From WVWW01 sp041568335 (lineage in GTDB: Bacteria > Acidobacteriota > Polarisedimenticolia > Polarisedimenticolales > Polarisedimenticolaceae), in NCBI GenBank assembly GCA_041568335.1, contig JBFFZZ010000028.1, positions 1-19,447 of the forward strand: DNA of 19,447 nucleotides, read 5' to 3'. Both the position numbers and the translations under genes were made by a program. Within the stretch, counting starts at the first letter, position 1. Each line of letters starts with the position of its first letter. The notes beneath the pieces are model-generated. The model ran no database searches. It saw only the letters and a list, made by a program, of their open reading frames with translations, and was not told the DNA's origin. Shown piece by piece: positions 13,708 to 19,447 of this stretch.

Positions 13708-15726
13708 ATGCGAGTAGCCGTTCTACCCGTCACGGTCTTGCTCACTCTGGTTCCGGCCGCGCAGTCCGGAACGATCGTCGAAACGGTGGAGGCGATCGAC
13801 CGGGCCCGCCTCGCGGGATCGGTGGCCGCCCCACCCGGCGGGTTGTTGTCGGTCGGAAACCTGGAGCTCACCTTGAGCTCGGGAGAGATCTTCCCGATCC
13901 TGGTCGACGGTGGGGTTGGCGGGGTCTTCTTTCAGGGTGACGGCCGCTTCGAGTACACCTCGGTCGACCCGTTCGAGGCCGCGAACTTCCGGACGAACGT
14001 CAAACGTGCGACGTCCTTCACACCGGAGAGCGGAAGCATCTCCGGCACGGTGAACGAGCTGGTCTTCTGGGGTCCGGGCTACCTCGAGGGATGGGTCGAC
14101 CGGTCCGAAGGCGATCCGTCACAGATCGCGCAGAAGGCGTTCGAGAAATTCCGCAAGAAGCGTGAGCACGATCAGACGGCGGTCGAGGCGCACGTGGCCC
14201 ACGGCCTGCACGTGGCTCACGATCCGCCGTTCGCGATCGTCGAGATGACGACCAGTGGAAAGGACCTCTTCTACGCGTTCGAGACGATCGATTCGCGCGA
14301 TGAGCTGATCCTCGCGCTGGAGAAATTCAACTTCGGGACGCGGTTCACCAAGCAGTTGCGATTCCCGGAGATCCTCAGCCGACAGCCGATCGGCCGCGAC
14401 CGCCTTGCCCGGCCCTCGCTGCAGTACCGGCTGACCGATGTCGAGGCGACCGTCGTCAACCCCGAGGGTATGGATGTCCGCGCCGAGGTGCGCGAGACCT
14501 ACGAGATTCTCGCGCCGACGCGATTCCTTTCGCTGACGCTGAGCTCGTGGCGCAACGTCGAGGGCATCAAACACGACTACGTGCTCCAGACCGTCCACGG
14601 AGAGGACGGACGGCCACTGCACTTCGTTCACCGCGAGGGAACGTTGATCGTCGAGCTTCCCGAGACCGTCACGGCAGGGGGCTCGGTCGTCCTGGACTTC
14701 GTGATCGAAGGCGACATCCTCAACCGGCCGCGAGGGGACAGCTACTGGCAGCTCGGACCGGGTGGCTGGCTGCCGGAGCCGCGACGCGTCGACGCGAATT
14801 TCCACGCTTACCGGGTCGTGGTCAAAGCGCCCAAGCCGTTCACCCCGTTTTCGAACGGCAAGACCGTACGGCGCTGGGAAGAGGGTGACCTGGCCTGCGC
14901 CGAGTTCAAGGAGGACAACCCGATCTTCCTCCCGGTGATCCTCGCCGGGAAGTACAGGACCTTCGAGCAGACCGCAGACGGCCTGACGATACAGGTCCAC
15001 GCTTACGGCCAGGCCAAGCCGGACAGGATGAAGAAGCTCGCGAACAATCTCTTCGCCCTACGCGAGTTTTACGCCAAAGTGCTCGGTGACTACCCCTTCG
15101 AAGAGCTCAAGGTCATCGAGATCAACGAGCTCGGTTGGGGGCAGGCTCCGCCGGGGATCATCTTCATCACCAAAGAGGCGTTCTTGCCGGGCGGATCGCA
15201 GAACGCCCGCGGCTGGTCCATGGGCATCAACAGCAGGCTCGCGCACGAGCTCGCGCACCCCTGGTGGGGCGACATCAGCCCCTGGGCGTCCGACGCGGAC
15301 TACTGGCTGTGCGAGTCGACCGCGGAGTACTACGCGGTTCTCGCGATGGGCCAGCTGTGGCGCGAATCGGAGTTCGAGAAGGAGTACGACGGCTGGCGCG
15401 ACCGCTCGCGCTGGGTCCAGGACCGCGGATCGATCCTACTCGCGAACCAGCTCTCGACCGAGGACGGATTCCGCGATCGCCAGGCACTGCTGTATGCCAA
15501 GGGACCGATCGTCCTGCACGCCCTGCGCCGGGAGATGGGAGACAATCCGTTCTTTACCGCGTTCAAGACGCTGCTGACGAACCGGCGATTCCAGCACATC
15601 AGCACCCAGGACGTCATCAGCGTGGTCAACTACGTGACCGGCGAGGACTACACGGACTGGATCCACCGTTATATCGCCGGGACGGAGTGGCCCGAGCTGG
15701 AAACGACCAAGACAAAGAAACGCTAA
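13708..15726 (+). CDS. M1-type zinc metallopeptidase, exported, lacking GAMEN
   Basis: A 672-residue protein with a signal peptide (MRVAVLPVTVLLTLVPAAQSG). The N-terminal half is beta-rich and not recognised in detail. The C-terminal half is a gluzincin peptidase: HELAH (513-517, catalytic E514) followed by exactly 18 residues and the third zinc ligand E536 in CESTAEYY, plus Y596 in LLYAKGPIVLHAL at the position of the M1 transition-state tyrosine. The GAMEN exopeptidase motif that binds the substrate N-terminus is not present; the equivalent loop reads GWGQAPPG (476-483). It may therefore not be a classical aminopeptidase. The ATG at 13708 is chosen because GCAGGAG lies 7 nt upstream and it begins the signal peptide. 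It follows DUF2207 by 38 bp and ends overlapping the stop of the convergent ycaQ-like gene. Confidence 0.9.
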   Translation: MRVAVLPVTVLLTLVPAAQSGTIVETVEAIDRARLAGSVAAPPGGLLSVGNLELTLSSGEIFPILVDGGVGGVFFQGDGRFEYTSVDPFEAANFRTNVKRATSFTPESGSISGTVNELVFWGPGYLEGWVDRSEGDPSQIAQKAFEKFRKKREHDQTAVEAHVAHGLHVAHDPPFAIVEMTTSGKDLFYAFETIDSRDELILALEKFNFGTRFTKQLRFPEILSRQPIGRDRLARPSLQYRLTDVEATVVNPEGMDVRAEVRETYEILAPTRFLSLTLSSWRNVEGIKHDYVLQTVHGEDGRPLHFVHREGTLIVELPETVTAGGSVVLDFVIEGDILNRPRGDSYWQLGPGGWLPEPRRVDANFHAYRVVVKAPKPFTPFSNGKTVRRWEEGDLACAEFKEDNPIFLPVILAGKYRTFEQTADGLTIQVHAYGQAKPDRMKKLANNLFALREFYAKVLGDYPFEELKVIEINELGWGQAPPGIIFITKEAFLPGGSQNARGWSMGINSRLAHELAHPWWGDISPWASDADYWLCESTAEYYAVLAMGQLWRESEFEKEYDGWRDRSRWVQDRGSILLANQLSTEDGFRDRQALLYAKGPIVLHALRREMGDNPFFTAFKTLLTNRRFQHISTQDVISVVNYVTGEDYTDWIHRYIAGTEWPELETTKTKKR

Positions 15727-16931
15727 AACTCGCCGACCTCCTCGACACCGGCGAATTTGGCCTGGCGCTCGAGCTGCCGCTGCAAGCGCCGGCGGCGCCG
15801 GGCGGTGACCTTCACCCGCGGTTCCCACCACAGCCCTAGCACGTCGAGGCGTGCCTTCTTGCGGTCGAGCTTGAGATCGATCCGGCCGACAAAACGCTCG
15901 CCCTCGAGGATCGGCAACACGTAATAGCCGTACTTGCGTTTTCGTGCGGGAACAAAAATCTCCACCGCGTAGTCGAATCCGAAGATCTTCCTCGTTCGGT
16001 TGCGATCGTGGATCAACGGGTCGAACGGGCTGAGAAAACGCAGCTTGCCGGGCGCGTTCGGGACATCGTCCACGCGCTGCGCCCAATCGTGGAAGGCGTA
16101 GACCGGACGAGAGGTGCTGCGGTCGGCCAGCTCGATGGTGACGCTGGTGAGCTCCCGGCCTTCACGGGCGCTGCACCAGGCCCGAGCCTGTTCGGTCGAC
16201 ACGGCGTCGAAGAAGTGCGCGATCTGGGCCGCTGTTCCGGCGCCGAGCCGGCGCAGCGACTCGCGGCAGGCCCAATCGACGTAGTCGCTCTTGCTCACGC
16301 TGAGCTTGAAGCAGTCCTCGGGGATCACACGCGCCGCGAGGTCGTAGGTCTTTTCCTGGCCGGCGCGACCCGCGACGGCCATCTCGCCGGTCCGCCAGAG
16401 GTATTCGAGGGTGATCTTGGCTACGGTCGGGACCGGAAATGTGACGTCTCCCCAATCACGTTTCTCGCTAGCGATCTCCCGGGCTCTCGTCACGCCGCGC
16501 TTCTTCACGTGACGGCGAGCGAGCGCCTTCGACTCTTCCGTGGCCGCAGCGAAGTAGCGTTCGTAACCCGGGTGGACCTCGTAGCGTTTGAAACGCGCCA
16601 TGTAATGCCGCCAGTAGGGGAAGGCCTCGACCGGAAGGATCGCCGCGTCGTGGGTCCAGTTCTCGAACAACGTCCGGTCCTTTTCGAGCGCCTGCACGAG
16701 GTGTGCCGGGCGGTACGCCGTGTTGCGCGCGAAGAGGACCTGGTCGTGCGCGCGGGCGACCACGGCGATCGGATCCACCTGCACGAAACCCAGTCGCCGA
16801 ACCGCGGCACGGACCCAATCGGCGCCGCGGAGACCGCCCGGATCGGGCAGTCCGTCACGACTCGTCGCCGGCGCCAACGCGTTGAGCGACAGCAGCCAGC
16901 GCCGGAAGATGCGGTTGGAGATGGACGCCAC
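15723..16931 (-). CDS. ycaQ: YcaQ/AlkX-like DNA glycosylase (HTH_42 winged-helix family)
   Basis: A 402-residue protein of the HTH_42 superfamily, whose members excise alkylated bases and unhook interstrand crosslinks. It has the catalytic Q-x-D motif Q51-V52-D53 in LGFVQVDPI, the form found in YcaQ (AlkX), whereas AlkZ has Q-x-Q. Further family marks are the FENWTHDAAILP segment, tandem winged-helix regions, LSPFDPLIHDRNR and the C-terminal YYVLPILEGERFVGRIDLK. The protein is cytoplasmic and DNA-binding. The start is a GTG at 16931 with no Shine-Dalgarno; TAGACT on the minus strand (16944-16939) lies 7 nt before it and could be a -10 box. Its start is 14 bp from that of the divergent FG-GAP gene, and its stop overlaps that of the M1 peptidase gene. 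Confidence 0.9.
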   Translation of the reverse strand: MASISNRIFRRWLLSLNALAPATSRDGLPDPGGLRGADWVRAAVRRLGFVQVDPIAVVARAHDQVLFARNTAYRPAHLVQALEKDRTLFENWTHDAAILPVEAFPYWRHYMARFKRYEVHPGYERYFAAATEESKALARRHVKKRGVTRAREIASEKRDWGDVTFPVPTVAKITLEYLWRTGEMAVAGRAGQEKTYDLAARVIPEDCFKLSVSKSDYVDWACRESLRRLGAGTAAQIAHFFDAVSTEQARAWCSAREGRELTSVTIELADRSTSRPVYAFHDWAQRVDDVPNAPGKLRFLSPFDPLIHDRNRTRKIFGFDYAVEIFVPARKRKYGYYVLPILEGERFVGRIDLKLDRKKARLDVLGLWWEPRVKVTARRRRRLQRQLERQAKFAGVEEVGEF

Positions 16932-16957
16932 CGCGGGAGTCTACAATGGGCCCTGCC
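16932..16957. promoter_or_regulatory. Overlapping divergent promoter/start region between ycaQ-like and FG-GAP genes
   Basis: AGTCTACAAT (16938-16947) reads as TACAAT on + (five of six to the -10 consensus) and as TAGACT on -. These overlapping -10-like boxes lie just before the two start codons. On + the region also contains GGGAG (16935-16939), 6 nt before the ATG at 16946. Use of TACAAT as a promoter would exclude that ATG and favour the one at 16958. Confidence 0.35.
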
Positions 16958-19219
16958 ATGCATCCTCGCGTGGCGCCGGGAAGGAGGTGGCGAATTCTTA
17001 GCCGCCCGGTGGCCATGGTCGGTCCGCCCACCGCCTTGGTGGTTTGTGTCGCCGTTCTTGCGGCCTGTTCGGCCGAGGACGAAGCCGCTCCGGCTGCGCA
17101 GCAGCCGCCGGACGAGCACCGCCGCGAGTTTCTCGAGATCGCCGAACAGCTCCGCGCGGGGGACAATCGCTACTTCGGCATGCGCCCGCTCGAAGAGCTA
17201 CGAGCACGCCTCGCGGACGACAGCCTCGACGATCCACACCGCTTCTTCGAACTGCTACGCGTGACGGAGCACGAGACCAATCTGGGGCTGCTCGATCGGG
17301 CCACGCGACACGCCGACGAGGCGATCGCGTTGATCGCCGCGCCCGCATCGCGCGCGCCGCGCGATTCGGAGCTTCGCAAGGCCTGGGCCGCTGCGCACAT
17401 GCAACGCGCGCTGGCGTATCTGCGACTGGCCGAGCAGCAGAACTGCGTGAAACATCCCTCGGATCGAAGCTGCATCTTTCCGCTCGAGGGCGGAGGCGTT
17501 CACGCCGATCCGGCCGCCGCCGAACAGGCGTTCGACGATCTGCAGGTCTTCCTCGACCGCAATCCCGACGATCTCGGGGCGCGCTGGCTCCTCAACATCG
17601 TCGCGATGACCCTGGGGCGGCACCCCGACGGCGTGGATCCCGCGCTGCGCGTCGATCCCCGGCGTCACGAAGCGGTCGACGGCCTGCCGCGTTTCGTCGA
17701 CGCCGCGACGCGTCTCGGGATCGCGGGGTTCGAGCTGGCCGGCGGGGTCGTCGCCGACGACTTCGACGGGGACGGTTTCCTGGACGTCGTCACCTCCACG
17801 TCCGACCCTTCGGGTTCGTTGCGCCTGTACCACAACGACGGCGACGGTGGGTTCTCCGAGCGCACCGCGGCCGCCGGGCTCGATTCCCAGCTCGGCGGTT
17901 TGAACCTGATTGGTGGAGATTACGATAACGACGGCGATGTCGACCTGCTGGTCCTGCGTGGCGCCTGGCAGTTCAACGACGGCCGTATACGCAATTCGCT
18001 CTTGCGCAACGACGGCGCGACCTTCACCGACGTCACCCGCCACGCGGGACTGGCCCTCCCCGCGAGACCGACGCAAGCCGCTTGCTGGGCCGACTTCGAT
18101 CAAGACGGGGATCTCGACCTCTACGTCGGCAACGAGGCCTGGGCTCCTGCCGGGCTGGACTTTCCGGCACAGATGTTTCGCAACAACGGCGACGGTACGT
18201 TTACCGATGTCGCCGGCGACGCCGGTGTAACGAACGATACCTATGCCAAGGGCGTCACCGCGGGCGATTACGACAACGACGGCGACATGGATCTCTACGT
18301 CTCCAACGTCGGTCCCAACAGGATGTACCGCAACGACGGCAACCTGCGCTTCACGGACGTCGCGCCCCGGCTGGGATTGGAGGGCCCGCTGCAACGCAGC
18401 TTCGCACCGTGGTTCTTCGATTACGACAACGACGGCGATCTCGATCTGTTCGTCGGAGCCTACGAGGCTCTACTCGAGGACGTGGCGCGCGATTACATCG
18501 GGGCGGAGCAAGAGGTTCCACCTCCGGCGCTCTACCGTAACGAGGGTGACGGAACGTTCACCGATGTCGCCGTGCTCGCCGGTCTCGACCGCCCGTGGAT
18601 GCCGATGGGTGCCAACTTCGGTGACCTGGACAACGACGGGTTTCTCGATTTGTACCTCGGTACGGGGAACCCCGATCTGAGGACTCTGGTCCCCAACGTG
18701 GCCCTGCGCAGCGTCGGTGGGGCGCGTTTCGAGGACGTGACCGTCTCGACGGGTCTGGGGCACCTGCAAAAAGGACACGGGATCGCATTCGCCGATTTCG
18801 ATCATGACGGCGATCAGGACATCTACCATCAACTCGGTGGATTCTATCCCTCCGACGCGTTCGCAAACGCACTGTTCGTCAATCCCGGCGGCGGAGGCGG
18901 CCAGCTCGTCATCGAGTTGCGTGGCGAGCGGACGAACCGCCTCGGCGTGGGGGCGAGGATCACGCTCATCGTGGACACCCCGCACGGAGGTCGCGAGATC
19001 CACCGCGCGGCGGGGAGCGTCAGCAGCTTCGGCGGGTCTCCGTCGGGACGGTTGGAGATCGGGCTGGGCGATGCGACCCGCATCGGCGAGCTGCACGTCT
19101 GGTGGCCGGACTCGGACACGCGTTCGATCTACCACGATGTGTCGCCGGGCTCGTGGATCCGTGTCACCGAAGGCGCCGAGACGGTCGAGCAACGAACGGT
19201 GGGTCGTTTTACTTTTTGA
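16946..19219 (+). CDS. CRTAC1-type FG-GAP/VCBS repeat lipoprotein with ASPIC/UnbV domain
   Basis: A 757-residue exported protein. An Arg-rich N-terminus and hydrophobic stretch end in lipobox LAAC (C41). Residues about 50-250 are helical, TPR-like, and include the NCVKHPSDRSC and RWLLNI segments common in this family. Then come seven calcium-loop repeats of the form DxDxDGxxD, starting at D272, D325, D383, D441, D492, D560 and D617, about 50-70 residues apart, which fits a seven-bladed FG-GAP propeller. The end (about 660-745) is an ASPIC/UnbV domain (GVGARITL, LEIGLGDA, HVWWPDS). Such proteins are extracellular and calcium-dependent, with poorly known roles in binding or adhesion. The ATG at 16946 has GGGAG 6 nt upstream; the ATG at 16958 is an alternative. 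The M24 start (17015) would lose the basic signal region. Confidence 0.92.
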   Translation: MGPAMHPRVAPGRRWRILSRPVAMVGPPTALVVCVAVLAACSAEDEAAPAAQQPPDEHRREFLEIAEQLRAGDNRYFGMRPLEELRARLADDSLDDPHRFFELLRVTEHETNLGLLDRATRHADEAIALIAAPASRAPRDSELRKAWAAAHMQRALAYLRLAEQQNCVKHPSDRSCIFPLEGGGVHADPAAAEQAFDDLQVFLDRNPDDLGARWLLNIVAMTLGRHPDGVDPALRVDPRRHEAVDGLPRFVDAATRLGIAGFELAGGVVADDFDGDGFLDVVTSTSDPSGSLRLYHNDGDGGFSERTAAAGLDSQLGGLNLIGGDYDNDGDVDLLVLRGAWQFNDGRIRNSLLRNDGATFTDVTRHAGLALPARPTQAACWADFDQDGDLDLYVGNEAWAPAGLDFPAQMFRNNGDGTFTDVAGDAGVTNDTYAKGVTAGDYDNDGDMDLYVSNVGPNRMYRNDGNLRFTDVAPRLGLEGPLQRSFAPWFFDYDNDGDLDLFVGAYEALLEDVARDYIGAEQEVPPPALYRNEGDGTFTDVAVLAGLDRPWMPMGANFGDLDNDGFLDLYLGTGNPDLRTLVPNVALRSVGGARFEDVTVSTGLGHLQKGHGIAFADFDHDGDQDIYHQLGGFYPSDAFANALFVNPGGGGGQLVIELRGERTNRLGVGARITLIVDTPHGGREIHRAAGSVSSFGGSPSGRLEIGLGDATRIGELHVWWPDSDTRSIYHDVSPGSWIRVTEGAETVEQRTVGRFTF
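17759..18820 (+). repeat. Seven diverged FG-GAP/VCBS coding repeats
   Basis: DNA segments beginning near 17759, 17918, 18092, 18266, 18419, 18623 and 18794 share a GA(C/T)-TTC/TAC-GA(C/T)-N3-GACGG core coding for DxDxDGxxD. They are separated by 153-204 bp and have diverged enough that recombination between them is probably limited. Confidence 0.8.
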
Positions 19220-19230
19220 ACGAATGACGA

Positions 19231-19252
19231 AGGGGGCGACGAGCCGCCCCCT
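19231..19252. terminator. Hairpin terminator between convergent genes
   Basis: AGGGGGCG, loop ACGAGC, CGCCCCCT: eight perfect base pairs, seven of them G-C, 11 nt after the FG-GAP stop codon. ACGA and TCGT just outside could extend the stem past a small bulge. There is only a weak T-tract on either side. The position between two convergent genes suggests it ends transcription from both. Confidence 0.65.
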
Positions 19253-19275
19253 CGGTCGTTACGAACGGTCCGGGA

Positions 19276-19447
19276 TCAGCGCTCCCAGCAGCCCTTCTCG
19301 CGGAATTCTTCTTCCACGAGCTGGAACGCCGACCGCGATCCGGAGCTCGCTTCGGCCGGGTCCGCCTCGAGCCAACGCTCGACACGGGCCGCCAGATCGA
19401 CGATGTGCGCCTGCGTCATCGCATCCGAGCCGGCCGACTTGGCAAAC
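19276..19447 (-). CDS. C-terminal end of an unknown protein (cut by right edge)
   Basis: The minus strand is open from the window edge to a TGA at 19278-19276, giving 56 residues: a stretch beginning FAKSAGSDAMTQAHIVDL, then an amphipathic helical region, ending KGCWER. Base use at third positions is GC-rich like the neighbouring genes, and the stop faces the shared hairpin, which supports a real gene. An internal ATG would also allow a 47-residue protein. No family is recognised. Confidence 0.5.
   Translation of the reverse strand, partial: FAKSAGSDAMTQAHIVDLAARVERWLEADPAEASSGSRSAFQLVEEEFREKGCWER

Noticed and set aside
16008..17264. 418-codon plus-strand frame crossing the ycaQ-like gene into the FG-GAP gene
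   Set aside because: Out of frame with the FG-GAP protein and antisense to ycaQ; no family match and low-complexity Ser/Arg end.
17759..18820. Repeated GACGACGG-type DNA as a CRISPR or mobile repeat
   Set aside because: The repeats are in frame, diverged, variably spaced and encode calcium-binding loops of a propeller protein.
1..19447. Search for tRNA, rRNA, integrase, transposase, phage or toxin-antitoxin genes
   Set aside because: No such motifs, terminal inverted repeats or direct-repeat target sites were seen by reading; base composition looks uniform across the window.

Overview
The window is a gene-dense, high-GC chromosomal segment. Protein-coding genes fill almost all of it, and no RNA gene, CRISPR array, insertion sequence or phage gene is visible. 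The gene mix is: a fused E1 2-oxoacid dehydrogenase, eukaryote-like Ser/Thr kinase and PP2C genes, a type II/IV pseudopilin, secreted M3 and M1 metallopeptidases, and a CRTAC1-type FG-GAP lipoprotein. This suggests a heterotrophic, peptide-degrading diderm bacterium. Acidobacteriota or a neighbouring phylum would fit, but that is an inference from gene content, not from a phylogenetic marker.

Layout. (1) 1-847: the 3'-most part of a secreted DUF4198 protein on +, whose tail runs 88 nt into the end of the next, convergent gene. (2) 760-4217 (-): a two-gene operon, glutaryl-CoA dehydrogenase then a fused alpha/beta E1 dehydrogenase, joined by a TAATG stop/start overlap. Together they could convert 2-oxoadipate, via glutaryl-CoA, to crotonyl-CoA. 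(3) 4318-5893: a small cytoplasmic Ser/Thr kinase (-) and a PP2C phosphatase (+), divergent with only 31 bp between start codons. (4) 6010-7976 (+): a GspG-like pseudopilin translationally coupled (ATGGTAA) to an unrecognised, largely alpha-helical single-pass membrane protein. (5) 7985-8539 (-): a Spy/CpxP-like periplasmic protein. (6) 8670-15726 (+): five co-directional genes with gaps of 5, 39, 3 and 38 bp: M3 peptidase lipoprotein, secreted C-type lectin-fold protein, LemA, DUF2207 membrane protein, and an M1-type zinc peptidase without a recognisable GAMEN motif. (7) 15723-16931 (-): a YcaQ-type DNA glycosylase whose stop codon overlaps that of the M1 gene. (8) 16946-19219 (+): a lipoprotein with a predicted seven-bladed FG-GAP propeller and a C-terminal ASPIC/UnbV domain. 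(9) A hairpin terminator and the C-terminal end of an unknown gene (-) running off the right edge.

The strongest candidates for under-described biology are the pseudopilin/coiled-coil pair beside the divergent kinase-phosphatase pair, and the five-gene envelope cluster combining two metallopeptidases, a lectin fold, LemA and DUF2207. Several first genes also carry a TANNNT-like box 6-10 nt before the start codon without a clear Shine-Dalgarno, which may mean leaderless transcription. All of these are hypotheses from sequence reading alone.
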